A stretch of DNA of 64,000 nt from Cornus controversa. Lineage: Eukaryota; Streptophyta; Magnoliopsida; Cornales; Cornaceae. The notes under the pieces were generated by a model. It was not told where the DNA came from, did no database searches, and worked only from the letters and a program-made list of their open reading frames with translations. The stretch covers positions 12,221,541 through 12,285,540 of the forward strand of contig CM048849.1 in NCBI GenBank assembly GCA_026545225.1. Reading direction: 5' to 3'. The translations under genes and the position numbers were made by a program. The stretch's first letter is position 1; each line of letters starts with the position of its first letter. Below are positions 12,201 to 23,940 of the stretch, in pieces.

Positions 12201-14670
12201 CATAATAAAGACTTACAAGAAGTCTTTGACGTATTCTGAAGGCATTGCATCAAGTTAAATCCCACCAAGTGCACGCTTGGAGTTACCGAGGGCAAGTTTC
12301 TGGGTCACATCGTCAGTCGTTCTGGAATAGAGGCCAGTCCAGAGCAAACCAAGACACTTGTAGAACATCCTGAACCTAAAACCTTTAGAGATTTACAAGT
12401 CCTTACTGGCAGAATCGCCACTTTAAGTAGGTTTATCTCCAAGTTATCAGACAAGTGTAAACCCTTTTTTTGATGCGATCCGGTCCAAAGGAGAAACCAT
12501 CTGGCGGGATGAACAATGAGTTGCGTTGGCCAACCTCACCAATCTTGACTGTGCCATCCGAAGGTGAACAATTGTACCTTTACTTGGCGGTCTCTCCGTC
12601 ATCCACTAGTGTTGTACTCTTACGGGAAGACGACCACAAGCAACATCCAGTTTACTACTCTAGTAGGGCAATTACCGACCCAGAACAATGCTACAACCAA
12701 ACTGAGAAGGTTATCTTGGCTCTCGTTTAGGCCAAAAAGAAGTTACGACATTACTCCGAGTCACACCCAATTACAGTAGTGACTACCTTTCCCCTCTGAG
12801 CCATACTGAGCAAACCAGACATGTCGGGCCTCCTGTTTAGATGGGCCATCGAGCTAAGCTCCTTCGACATCACCTATGTCCCTCATACAGCCATTAAAGG
12901 CCAAGCCATGGCAGATTTTCTCCTTGAATACGATGCAAAGAATACAGTAAAAGAAACCCAAGAGCCCCTGTGGAAGTTGCACGTGGATGGGTCAACCAAC
13001 CAAAAAGGGGTTGGTATTGGAATCGAATTGCAAGCTCCTGAAGGATCCATATTACAACAATCACTCTGATTAAATTTCCCTGCATCGAATAATGAAGCAT
13101 AGTATGAAGCCCTTATCCACGGCCAGAAACTCGCATAAGAATTACAAATACGCAACCTCCAAGTCAGCTGTGATTCACAACTGGTGGTCAAACAAATGAT
13201 CGAGGAGTATGCTATCAGGGATAAACGAATGCGTGCTTATCAGGAGGTTGCACGGACGATCGCAGCCCGTATACCGCTGTTCACCATACTCCATGTCCCT
13301 CGATCAGACAACATGAATGCTGATAGTTTGGCTTATGCAGCTTCCCACGCCATCAATGATCTCATCCGATCAGTTCCACTGGAAGTTGTCCATGAACCTA
13401 GTATATTACCCCCAGTTCAAGTATTGTGTATACCGACAGAACCAAGTTGGATGGATCCTATGCGGACATATCTCGAAGAAGGCGTCTTACCCTCATCCAA
13501 GGAAGAGGCTAAAAGAATACATCTCACCGCTCCAAAGTACGCAATAATCTATCATCATCTATATCGATGATCCCATTCCGGACCTTACCTCCGATGCATT
13601 ACCCCTTCTGAGGCTAAGCAGGTACTCAACGAAGTTCATAACAGCAAGTGCAGAAATCATTCAGGAGCCAAATCTTTAGCCCACAAAATCCTTCTCCAAG
13701 GATATTTCTGGCCATATCTAGCCAAAGATGCCCAAACTCACGTCCTGAAATGTGACAAATGCCAAAGGTACACCCCTACCCCACACCAACCTCTTGAAGA
13801 ACTCAATTTGATGACTAGCCCTTGGCCTTTCGCTAGGTGGGCCATGGATGTAGTTGGCCCCCTACCACGAGCACCAGGAAACAAAAAATACGTGTTGCTT
13901 GCCACAGATTACTTCACCAAATGGGTAGAAGGCAAAGCATACATCACCATTTCGTAACCTGAAGTAAAAAACTTCATATGGTCCCATATCATTTGCAGAT
14001 TCGGACTTCCCGATTCAATAACAACGGACAATGGTACAAATCTCACTGGAACAGATATACAAGCATTCTTTAAGCGTTATGGTATCAATCAAAGAAAGTC
14101 CTCCCGGTCATACCCCCAAGGCAACGGACAAGCTGAAATCACCAACCATACCATATTCCAGTGCCTCAAGAAAAAGTTGGCAGATCGAAAGGGAAAATGG
14201 CTCAAAGAACTACCCAAGGTACTATGGGCATACCGAACGACCCTAAGAAGACCAACAGGGGCTACCCCATTCAGTCTCACCTACGGAACCGAAGCTGTCA
14301 TACCAATCGAAGTCAATCTACCAACACTTCGTACTGAAGCCTATCAAGATGACTCTATTGCCCGAACGTTAGAACAAAACCTGGGTCTAATGGATGAGCG
14401 AAGAGAAACAGCCCTAATACGACTGGCATCATATCACCAAATGATCACCAATAGTTATAACAAAAGAGTCAAACACCGAGCATTTAAGGAGGGGGATTTT
14501 GTACTCCAAAAAACAAAGATAGGAACAAAAGAGCGAAACACTGGAAATTTAGCATCAAACTAGGAAGAACCATACGAAGTGACAGAGGAAATCGGCAAGG
14601 GAGCATACTGTTTACGACGGATCGAAAACGGAGTGAGTGTTAAATTTTCGTGGATTGCATCCAAATTGAA
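9222..14670 (+). pseudogene. Tat gag-pol remnant
   Basis: The gag core is around 9640-10080 (ALLWFKQRPPETIINFQALC, then EQFITQYV), followed by protease text with VILGRGW (near 10980). Reverse transcriptase is about 11790-12240 (WRVCIDFTNLNKACPKDSYP; AYIDDIVVKS). RNase H is about 12560-13350 (LHVDGSTNQKGVGIG), and integrase about 13600-14540 (CDKCQRYTPTPHQP, WAMDVVGPLPRA, DNGTNL, YPQGNGQAE). These motifs are typical of the Tat lineage. The region is broken many times and also carries a foreign palindrome between protease and reverse transcriptase. Confidence 0.85.
11371..11617. mobile_element. Palindrome of two TRIM LTR ends inserted in the Tat pol
   Basis: The left arm (about 11370-11479) is the exact-to-near reverse complement of the right arm (about 11507-11616), 110 bp each with a 27-bp spacer. 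Each outer edge is the LTR terminus GGGGTATTACA of the same TRIM family found at 20616-21187 and 58417-58988. A run of five T bases lies directly outside both edges, which fits a 5-bp target duplication. The 5' half of the LTR and the priming site are absent. Confidence 0.85.
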
Positions 14671-15142
14671 ATGGTACTATATGTAAATTACAACCATGTA
14701 TAGAAAATATGAACATATGTTGATGACTCGTTCTCATCTATAGAGAACATAAACGAGCAAAATTGCCTGAAGGCATGATACACCAACGGGATAACCGATC
14801 AAATCCACAAATCGAAAGGTCGAACTTATTGCTCATAATACGCATTCACCCAGAACAGAGAACAGTATCGAACAAACTCAAAATCAAACAAATAAAACAG
14901 AAATAAAAATAAACCATCTTTGACACATAATATAACAACAGCACAAACAAAGATGATCATAGAAAAAATACGAGAAGAAATGTACCCCAGATTTAACAAG
15001 ACACAAGATTTATCAAATTAAAACCGAACAATAATGTTCAAAATATAAAAAGATTCACTATCCAAAATCTGAACAACAAAATAATTTCATCAAAATTTCA
15101 ACCCCATGAAACATTTCACGCCTGGGGTTGAACCATCCCCTC

Positions 15143-17473
15143 CTACTCTTCTGTCCCAATTTGATCTTCAGGAACGGGGCGATCACTAGAAATCCCAGCA
15201 TCAGTTCTTCCGCTCAGCACTAAACCATCAACACCTTCATTCAAAACATCTTGAGCGGCTTTAGCAGATAATTCTACCAAAATGGGTTTCAGCAAATCAC
15301 CAATAACCCCTTCATCGGTAGTTACTTCAGGATTGTCATAGCATCCACCCACCACGCTAGATTCCTGATCGCACTCAGATGGACCACCTTTGTAAATCGA
15401 ACTTTCGGCCACCCGATCATTATAACTAGTACGATAGGCCATAACATTTCTAACCTGGCAGACCCGAAACATCCTTTGGAAGAGCGCTTGCACTGCCACT
15501 TCCTATTTTTGGTTTGCTTTAACAAGAGACTGATTGACCGCTGTGAGTTCAGCCACCCGAGCTTCAGCCACCTCCCTATCTTTCCTCGCCTTACCATAAG
15601 CATTGGAGCACCTCTTAAGCTTATCATCTGTCTCTTTAAGCTTAGCCTTTTCGGTAGTAACTGCCCCCATCGCAGCCCCCAAACGCTTAGACAACTTCGC
15701 ATTCTCTTCAGATGCCTTCCGCTTTCCTTCCTCAGCAACCTCTAAACGGGTTGATGTAATTTCTAACATACGACATAGTGCCATAGTGGTGAAATGACTC
15801 TGCACATAATCCAAAATAAACGGTAAAAGATAAAGTCAAAAGATAAAATACACACAAATCGAACGTCAAAGGACTGCACATTACCTTTAAAGAACGGAGA
15901 GGGGCCATATCCAGAAGCTCCGTTAGGCTAATGTCGTCCATAACCTTCAAATCCAAAGGAGGCCACATCCCCTGAGCGAGCGAATGATAGGTGTGAATAT
16001 CTCTGAAACTAGAATCATTCACAGTTAACACAATGCCATTCGATTTAGCCAAATGCGGCACCCAAGGGTCTGATGCAGTAGTACTACCCGAATTAGAAGG
16101 AGGAACCGTAAGCACTCGCAATAAACTACCCGATCCCATACTGCCCGAACGAGAAGCAACACCTGTAATAACTTCGCTCACCCGAGTGTGCTTCTGAGCA
16201 TGTCCTTCTTGATGCTCGCTTATACCCGTTGTTTTCACCACCGATTCCTTTCGCTTCAAGTTCAGTTTTGCTCTGTCCGACTCGGCAGGAACGAACATAC
16301 TGCAATCATGTTCAACGACCTTCTTATTCTTGGCCGTCCACGTAGTAATCGGTACACTCATATCTGCTGCCTCAATTGCCTGCTGAGCAATAAGCTTTAA
16401 AATAGCGGGAACCAAAAGATCTTTAGCGCTCGGTCAGTTAGACCAAACTTTGAATTGCAAAGTCTTTGCTCGACTGCGCTCTTCTGCTGCCAGTATAGCA
16501 AAGTCATGTACAGCACGAACCGAACATAAGGTTAACATTACACAAATCATATAATTTAAAAACACAGAGACCATAAACAGGAAAATTACCTAAATGAACA
16601 AACTTTTTAGGAATGGGAAACTTCTCTGAGCTTGGCACACTCTAATTCCCCCTACCACCAATAACTTTCCCTTCCACCCCTTATCCGAAGAGGATTTTTT
16701 GGTGCAAATCGCCCAACGAGACTTAGGAAATAAATGGTACCAATCTCGTTCATCCTTTATCCGCACTACCCGATAACAGACCATCAGGTCAACAAAGTCC
16801 AAACTTAATGAACGAGTACAGTTCAACGCTAACAGACAAGACACCACCCTGAAAAAATTTGGGTTCACTTGCAAAGGTGCGAGACCGATCATGTTCAACA
16901 CCAAGTGATAGAACGGATGAGGAGGAAAACGAAGAGCAATGAGGTGACCCACCAAAAGAAGTAACTCCCCCTCGTTCACTCTTTCACCTGAGCAAAAGTT
17001 ATGTGTGATCGGATAATGCCGGAGGGAAACATCGGCTGGAATTTCCCTATCCCTACGAAGTTATATCAAACTAAACCGATCGTTCCTACCCTCCAAATCA
17101 GATGGCTCAGGATCCTCAGACCTTACAGCCATAACTTGTTCTACCGATCAAAAAATCAAGTCAACACTTTCCACACACCCCCATCCCTAGAGACTGACCT
17201 AGATTCACTATCACTCCCACTGGTAGATTCATCACTACCTATCAAACTCTCGTTTCCCCTCATTTCCTGTCGTACCAGCACAGTCTGAACGGATAATAAA
17301 AAATCAATCAAAACAAACACCGACCTCTGAACAGAAGCAAATGACGATGTGCATAAACCCTGGTTACAGAGCGTTTTGGCCAATGAAAGAAAAATTGCCG
17401 CTTTCCCATCACCACCTATATATATTGCAACCCAGCGTGACCCCCAAGGATGCTTAGAAAACCCAACCGTCAA
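15143..17473 (-). pseudogene. Antisense ORF region of the Tat element
   Basis: On the minus strand, several frames between integrase and the 3' LTR read as one kind of protein. There is a globular N-terminal part (about 16590-17470), a linker with serine-rich text (about 15830-16415), then a long Ala/Glu/Lys coiled coil (about 15500-15814, for example RKASEENAKLSKRLGAAMGA). Antisense ORFs in this position are a documented property of some Tat-lineage elements, and their role is unknown. The frames are discontinuous, either broken or spliced. A similar antisense region is at 26134-28025. Confidence 0.65.
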
Positions 17474-17555
17474 GACTATTTGGCTACCCAGACTTTATCC
17501 AGATTTAAATTCCTCCCCTTTTGCCTTCCAAACGTGAATGAAATTAGGGGCAAAG

Positions 17556-17998
17556 TGTAGGCCCAAGTATAGGCCGAAAACTGTAAGCCCAAATATCTAC
17601 AAGCCCAGTAGGCCCAAAATTGTAAACCCAAATATCTAAAGGCCCAAATTAATAAACCTACAATGTAGGCCCAAACAAATACCAGTCCAGCACGTCACCC
17701 ACAAACCCATCTCCTGCTTCGGCTGATAAGATCAACCCCAAACAAAGGATAAAGATCAAAGATGAGTCCATCATTACCAGGCCACCTCATGCTCTGGAAG
17801 ACAGTATAAAAGGAGAGAGACCCCATTGTAAAAGAGAGACATTTTTTGTAACTGGAGAAGAGATATAATTTTATCAATAAAAGAAATTGATAGTTTATAC
17901 AGTATTTCATTGAACTGATGTCGGATTTTAAGTGTGTTGTGTTAAGATAAAATACCTATTGACTGAGAATTAATAACTGTAATTTTTTGACACCTACA
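17556..17998 (+). mobile_element. 3' LTR of the Tat element
   Basis: It begins TGTAGGCCCAAG after the purine-rich tract and ends ACACCTACA, followed by the GATAC target duplication. It is slightly longer than the 5' LTR because of a small insertion near its start. Confidence 0.9.
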
Positions 17999-18472
17999 GA
18001 TACGTATATATCTATTTTTTTATCGTCCCTCATATAAAGGGTTTGTTTACCTGTTCTCTGTGTGGGTTGTAGTAGAGGGAATTTGCTCGTGGGTTTAACC
18101 CACTTTGTTGATATTTAAGCTCCTAGAGAGTTTCCACCTCGAGGTTAGAGCATGGATTTCGAAGAGCGTGGCGGTTATCTATTCCTTACCAGACTTTAGT
18201 GTAGGGACTTAGATCTTTTCATAAAATATTCACTTTTATGATTTTTTGTTAAAGGGATTCTTGAGTTACGGGACTTCCAAGTTATATTGTTCAGAGTAGT
18301 ATTATGTTTACTTAATGTTATTTATTATTTCAGTCAGACTTTCTTTTTAGCACTTATAAATGTTTTCTTTTTGTCCTTGTATTCTATGCTTGTTTGATAT
18401 CAACTGCTGGTATCCTTATTTTTTATGTGTGATACTGAGCACCTCATGCGTGAAATTTGTAGGGGTATTTCA

Positions 18473-19302
18473 GAAACCAATTTTAATTAATTAAACTAAA
18501 ATATTATATATATCCTAAAAGAATATTTGGTCGCTAAAATAGACCTCAACCTTTTTTTTAATTAATACAAATCTCTGGAAAATTCACAAAACACGTAATG
18601 AAAAGTCAATTAGAGGTTTTTTTGTTTTAATTTAAATATTGTTAAAGTATGTATATAAATATTATAAATTATACATAGGAGATATGTGTATGTGTACAAG
18701 ATTACAAATGAGCTGTCAATAGAAGTAGAAAGAAAAGAAAGAAAAATCTTTCATTTCTCACGAATTTTAGGTGCCAGCCAATTACCCGATTAAGAATGTG
18801 ATAATGCCGCATCGGTGGCTGATAGAGGACCATGAAAGTAGCCTAACCTAGTAACTTGGGGAACAAGAAGTGGAGGTTGGAGGAAAATTGTGTAATCCAA
18901 ATGTTATATTTGAATGTTAAACAACAAAATAAAAATAATTATACTTAGAAAATAAACTAAAGTAAGAAGTTAAATAAAACAAATAATTATCTACCAACTT
19001 ATAGAATGATTGAATTTAAATTGAATCCGAGCCTTGTGTAAATACAATTTCCTCAAGACAAATTTGTTCCCTTTTAGTGCTCAAGGTGATGAACAATTGT
19101 CTCCCAAGATAGAACGGATTTAGGATTATAAAAAGACAACACTTCAATCTCTAGAATCCTTCGAACACAACTTGTGTAGTACTGGAACTATATATATATG
19201 GAGAGATAGATGATTAAAATTTGTTTTTGTTTTGTTATGCATGACTGGCTACATATAGAGTCAATGGTGAACAGACATGTTTGTTCGTGAAGAGTCATAA
19301 CT
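18473..19302. other. Intergenic, no gene seen
   Basis: AT-rich DNA between the end of the family X LTR and the start of duplicated block A. A slightly GC-richer patch at 18770-18890 has no recognisable coding content. Confidence 0.5.
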
Positions 19303-19420
19303 ATTCTAGAACAAACATGTTTGTTCGTGAAGAAACATAACAATATTCCAGAATAGACATGTTTGTTCGTAAATAATCATAACTCTTACAGAATAGTCAT
19401 GTCTATTTTTCAGACAACCA
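19265..19420 (+). repeat. Short direct repeats around ACATGTTTGTTCGTGAA
   Basis: Three units of about 40-42 bp (near 19273, 19314 and 19358) share ACATGTTTGTTCGTGAAGA-like cores followed by ATCATAACT and CAGAATA, with a fourth degenerate half unit. Block B starts inside the same array (54473-54575), so one edge of the duplication lies in this repeat. Confidence 0.75.
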
Positions 19421-19841
19421 CCACTTAAAGCCATGTTTGGTTGGACGATTTTAATAAACAATTCTTCATTCAATAACTAACGATTTTTGGCAAAATCGTC
19501 CAACAAATCGAATAAAGAGGTACGATATGATTGCGCTAGACACGACAGAATAGAGGTGTTTGGAGGTTGATGCGCCAGAAGGAGTCACCAGAAAAGTTCA
19601 CTCCAATCGTCGCGGAACTGAGAACGGGACAGAACCCATCCACAACGCTATAGATTGAGAAAAATTTCCGAAACGAGGGTCTTTTTCACTTTCTTAGAAT
19701 GGTGACACGGAAAAGATAGTAATTACACCCCAAAGAGAAACCCAAAAGAATGTCTGCAGACGTAATAAGTTATTGGGAATAGTAATTACACGACTCCATT
19801 CCTAAAGAAGCGATTGTGTTTCTACATTCGCTCCAACGGCT

Positions 19842-20141
19842 GTGATATCATCTCTCTCTCAAATTAGTTCCCCTCCGAAAAGAAAAAGAAAAAATAAATT
19901 TGTTTCCCATCCATCATTATATTGTCCTGATGGAAAAGTGGACTTCACATTTATTGAACGAAAACTGAACTTCAAAACTTGTAAATTCAAAGAAATGCAT
20001 CCATCATTCAAAAAATACGTGTTTATTTTACCAGAAGAGTTTAGTATTATAATCAAAATAGTACAACATGAACTCTTTGATCATATAAAACAGTACAAAC
20101 AAGTGGATAAAAAGCCCAAGGCAGCTTTAAGTAACCCATAG
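19842..20141 (+). other. Open frame of unknown meaning, copy A
   Basis: This is a frame of about 99 codons that starts at GTG. The first in-frame ATG is only near 19992 (MHPSFKKYVFILPEEF). The N-terminal part is basic (PPKRKRKNKF). It ends 76 bp from the PR-10 stop codon in tail-to-tail orientation. The same frame stays open in block B (55006-55305) with two apparent amino acid changes, but the duplication is too young for this to prove selection. No family is recognised. It could be a 3' exon of a host gene or chance. Confidence 0.25.
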
Positions 20142-20217
20142 AAAGCCACACCTATAAGTAATAATAAAAAGGCACACTCACGAAACCATATATCTCAGTA
20201 TACGCATTAAGTAACAT

Positions 20218-21277
20218 TTAGTTGTAGGCATCAGGATTTGCCAAGAGGTAGGCCTCAACAGCCTTGAACATTCCCAAGGCCTTCTCTTTCCCACCCTTGA
20301 TTTGGTCCTCTGTGATTCCAGAATCACCTTTGGTGTGGTATTTACTACTGTTCTTGCATATGGATCCTCCATCAGAGGAAGCTTCGATCTTGATCTCGTA
20401 AGATATTTTTTCAAGAACACCCATCAAAGCATCACCTTCGATGATGCTGTAACTATAGACAAAGTTGTCTTTGTCAAGTCCATCAACCTGGTGTTTCACG
20501 CTCTTGAATTGGCTGCCTTCGCCAAAAGAGATGACCTTGACAGTTCCAACTCCTCCATCCCCTTGGATGATTTCAACACTCTTAATAGCTTGAGGCAATA
20601 TCTTGGGGATGAGGTTGTAATACCCCGCTCCAACACATGGTATGATATTGTCCGCTTTGGGCCTGAGCCCGCACGGTTTTGCTCTTGGGTTTTACCCAAA
20701 AGGCCTCATACCATTTGAAGAGAACATACTACATATAAGCACATCCCCTTTTCCACACCCAGGCGATGTGGGATTGAGCACCCTATACCCTATCAGTGTG
20801 GTAGCTCAGCCCAGTGTCTGTCTTTGCACCCACCCACTCACACCCATCCACAAGGGTTACTACAATCCACCCCCCTACGAGACCCGACGTCCTCGTCGGC
20901 ACACTACTTCCGGCTGGGTTCAGGCTCTGATACCAACTGTAATACCCCGCTCCAACACATGGTATGATATTGTCCACTTTGGGCCTGAGCCCGCACGGTT
21001 TTGCTCTTGGGTTTTACCCCAAAAGGCCTCATACCATTTGAAGAGAACATACTACATATAAGCACATCCCCTTTTCCACACCCAGGCGATGTGGGATTGA
21101 GCACCCTATACCCTGTCAGTGTGGTAGCTCAGCCCAGTGTCTGTCTTTGCACCCGCCCACTCACACCCGTCCACAAGGGTTACTACAGAGGTTGTCGGCA
21201 TCAAGAACAAAGGCCTTGAACATCTTGGCCGGAGGGATTGAGGAGCTAATCTCCATTTCATAACTGATCACACCCAT
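20218..21277 (-). pseudogene. PR-10 / Bet v 1 family gene, copy A, split by a TRIM
   Basis: PR-10 proteins are small cytosolic proteins with a Bet v 1 fold that bind hydrophobic ligands, and many are induced by stress or pathogens. The start codon is at 21277-21275. The first 30 codons ([13 protein letters not shown] to DADNL) are followed directly by a TRIM element. The remaining 130 codons continue at 20615-20218 and match the block B copy, apart from a His/Gln difference near residue 64. No spliceosomal intron is seen. Reading on from codon 30 gives eight TRIM-encoded residues (CSNPCGRV) and then a stop, so the native product cannot be made unless the insert is spliced out. A TATA box at about 21380-21390 is kept. 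The insertion is younger than the A/B duplication, because block B has an empty site. Confidence 0.9.
20616..21187 (-). mobile_element. TRIM element (572 bp) inside PR-10 copy A
   Basis: LTRs at 20616-20864 and 20938-21187 (about 249 bp each) differ at only a handful of bases. The 73-bp internal domain has, in minus-strand sense, the priming site TTGGTATCAGAGC (initiator Met tRNA type) and a purine tract GTAGGGGGGTGGAT. The termini are TGTAGTAACCC and GGGGTATTACA. The 5-bp target duplication GAGGT lies at 20611-20615 and 21188-21192. It encodes nothing, as is normal for TRIMs. No 5S rRNA-like segment was noticed in the LTR, so it is not Cassandra. It looks structurally whole and young. Confidence 0.95.
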
Positions 21278-21379
21278 GATATATATTGAAATTGGTGTAA
21301 GGAAGAAGAAGAAGAGTGTGAAGGATTGATTGGATTGTACAGATGTTTTGGTGTGAGGGAAATGAAGGACCTCAAGCTG

Positions 21380-21390
21380 GTATTTATAGA
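21380..21390 (-). promoter_or_regulatory. TATA box of PR-10 copy A
   Basis: TCTATAAATAC on the minus strand lies about 105 bp upstream of the ATG, at the same place as in copy B. The expected transcription start is about 30 bp downstream. Confidence 0.7.
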
Positions 21391-21397
21391 GTGTCAC

Positions 21398-22720
21398 AGC
21401 CTTGAATTTTCAAATTTGGGTGCTATATAAGAATTTTATGCACATGGCTTGCAGGTTAATAAATTTGATTCATCCAACAACCATGGGGTCCATCCCAGCT
21501 TTAATATCTAAATGGTATACTTTTTGGATTATTATAAAGTAATTTCTGATTATATACTAGTTGTTGGCTGAGAATACCACATAGTTTGGAAAAAGAAAAA
21601 AAATAATAGTGAATTATAGAAACTAGTATGAGAATAATAGATCAAATTTCTTTGTTAATAGATCTTTTCAGTAAACTCAGTGAGTAGCTTGACCTGAAAA
21701 ACTATGATGCAGTTAACTCATCCAAACATGTTTTACCCAACCAATAAGCATCAGATACTAAATGGTTCCAATCATAAACACTAAAATACATAAACAATTA
21801 AAAAAATGCATTTTAGACATTATATTTGACCACCTGTCTATTCGATGCACTGACTTCTTGTAATCTAGAAAGCAAAGACTTTCAATCCAATAGGCGAGTT
21901 AAGATGCTTGAGGAACTTACTTTATGTAGTACATTAGTTTTGACCTTGAATCCGACGTTAGAAGAAGCAATTTATTGAAGTGGAATGAATATTTTAAATT
22001 AGGATGAATATCTTTGACTTTTTTTGAAGTTTGTTAAATTTTTTTGTTAAATGATGTTTTAGCCGTTTTTTTTTGAAATATCTCTGGTCTTTTCTAGCGT
22101 TAGTTACAGGTTCAGTCCATGGGTAAAATAGTTTTTAAATGCTCAAATTATCCTTAAGTGATGTAAAATGACTCAAATGACTTTATTATTATATCAAATG
22201 ACCATTTAAACTAATTTTAGTTTCTTCAAATTACCCTTCATCGTATCTTTGTACCCAACACCACTTTACCCAATTATCTGCAACATTCTCATTCACTTCC
22301 GAACATCATTTTCTTGGAAAGCAAACACCAATTACTAATGGGCTAATCTGGGCTAGGTAAAAAAAAAAAAAAAATACTAGTTCACAGCCCACTAGTCCGG
22401 CCCACTATTTTATTATATTATTTATATTTTGAGCCTGTAATAATATATTTAATTGACTTATTCAATTTTAAACCCAAACATGACATAATATACTTTAAAA
22501 TTTAAATTTAAACCGTTTATAAACATATATTATTAGAGTACTATATAATTGCACCGATGCATGTGACCACCTAACCTTTTAAAAAAGTATTCGTTCAATC
22601 ATTTATGGTGGTTGTAGACCTTTAGTGAAAACATTTAAAGAAGATTAAATATCTAAGTTCTCTCTAAAAGTCCCATTTTTCTTCTTTTTCAGTTCTTCAC
22701 CCAATAGTTCTTAATTAATT

Positions 22721-22772
<52 letters not shown>

Positions 22773-22990
22773 TAAATGTATAAATAATTAAATACTTAGC
22801 AATTCAAAAAATCATTAACAAATTGGAAGATGCTAAACCGTACGAGGTCAGTTTATACATTCTACAATAAATTGTTTATTTTTTATTTACCTTTTTAATT
22901 TGTTATTATATTGAAATTTTCTTATAAAAATCTTATATATGTGCAAAATTACTATTTTTTTAGGAAACTTGCCTTTGTTGTGATTTGTGA
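21398..22990. other. PR-10 copy A upstream region, no gene seen
   Basis: AT-rich sequence collinear with 55985-57545. It holds an A-run near 22359 and the (AT)n microsatellite. No credible ORF is present. It probably contains the PR-10 promoter in its first few hundred bases. Confidence 0.6.
22724..22770. repeat. (AT)n microsatellite, about 47 bp
   Basis: An uninterrupted TA run. The matching site in block B (57306-57322) is only about 17 bp. Confidence 0.95.
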
Positions 22991-22998
22991 AGTGTGAA

Positions 22999-23410
22999 CA
23001 TGTTGGGAATAACGGAAGCGCAAAAACAAATTATAACCAATCTCACACAAAACACAAGATTTACGTTGTTCGGCACAACCTGGCCTACGTTGAGATTCCA
23101 TTACAATTCCAGGGAGATATTACAATAGTAGAGAATACACAAAACTGGACCATGTATATAAGCTCTCACCCTCAATCTTTCACTCTACAAAACCTGTAAC
23201 TCTTTCAATTTATCAACTCCCTTATGAGGTTACATCTCTCTCAATTCATATGTCTCAACCATAACCTAGGCATCTATTTATAGAGTCCTAAACCCAATTC
23301 CTTGTTGGACAAGGATTGCAATCCCTTGGACCCCAAAACTTTCCTAACAAGATTTTACCTAATAAAATAGAACTCTAAAATAGAAAACCTTATTAGACTG
23401 AAATTAGAGG
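22999..23410. mobile_element. Possible copia-type LTR piece, copy A
   Basis: It begins TGTTGGGAATAACGG and contains the string ACAAGATTTACGTTGTTCGGC, common in plant copia LTRs, plus a possible TATA (GTATATAAGC near 23155). No target duplication or partner LTR was found. The paralogue is at 57553-57915. Family assignment is tentative. Confidence 0.4.
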
Positions 23411-23419
23411 CATTATACA

Positions 23420-23940
23420 TAACAGAACAAACATCTTAAGGAAAATGAAATTTGTGTTATGTTTACTAAAAAGTTCACTTAGAGCCTCTCAACCTTTTGG
23501 AAATCTCAAGGTCGGTCCTGCCTCTATTGTTTCATTCAAGACACTATTATTACAAGATGAAAGATTTATTTTCGTTCTATAAATTGAAAAGTGATAGATA
23601 AAAAAGTGAGGCAACTTCTGATCAGCAACGACAATAACCTCCTTAAAAAATTTCAAGAGTTGAACAAATAGAGAAAAACCTATTATCTAATTGATAGATT
23701 GATCTGTCTCATATTAGCTCTCTTTGTTTCTATGGCAACAACAAAACAAGCTTTTTCGGCAATAAACAAAATAAATTTCTTGCATATTGCATGATTCTCA
23801 ATATTGAAAGAGAAATCAATGAAGATATTGATATAGATTTGGTAGTTAATGAATTTGACTATCTTAAGGATTGTATCGGATGGCTCATCTTCAATAGCTT
23901 ACTTAAGATAACACTATATCTGTTTTTATGTATGTATAAT
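23420..23940 (+). pseudogene. hAT transposase C-terminal relic, copy A
   Basis: Plus-strand translation around 23690-23890 gives SVSMATTKQAFSAINK and CMILNIEREINEDIDID-like text. This corresponds to the hAT dimerisation region of plant MYM-type/TTF-type transposases, normally LPVSVATTERAFSAM followed by a short helix. It needs a frameshift and lacks the catalytic core. Copies in blocks B and C show the same piece. The relic is interrupted at 23940 by a solo LTR. Confidence 0.65.

Larger units (their letters stand above)
8684..17998 (+). mobile_element. Tat-lineage Ty3/gypsy retrotransposon, broken
   Basis: The element has two LTRs (434 and 443 bp) and 5-bp target duplications GATAC at 8679-8683 and 17999-18003. 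It has a priming site after the 5' LTR, gag, protease, reverse transcriptase, RNase H and integrase remnants on the plus strand, an antisense ORF region before the 3' LTR, and a purine-rich tract AATTAGGGGCAAAG just before 17556. That arrangement is known from Tat elements. By eye the LTRs differ at about 25 of 430 aligned bases. At 1.3e-8 substitutions per site per year this is roughly two million years. The coding part has many breaks (of the order of ten or more). It sits inside a family X LTR. Confidence 0.9.
7812..18472 (+). mobile_element. Family X long LTR, distal half, split by a Tat element
   Basis: Family X sequence occupies 7812-8683 and resumes at 18004-18472 after the Tat insertion. 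It ends GGGGTATTTCA at 18472. The same sequence order occurs in the forward copy at 51451-53172 and, reversed, at 29560-32509. The base after 18472 does not start a priming site, so this is a solo or 3' LTR. The 5' half is absent here because the Athila element ends inside it. Confidence 0.8.

Noticed and set aside
20616-21187. TRIM as a Cassandra element
   Set aside because: No 5S rRNA-like segment is visible in the LTRs, so only the general TRIM class is assigned.
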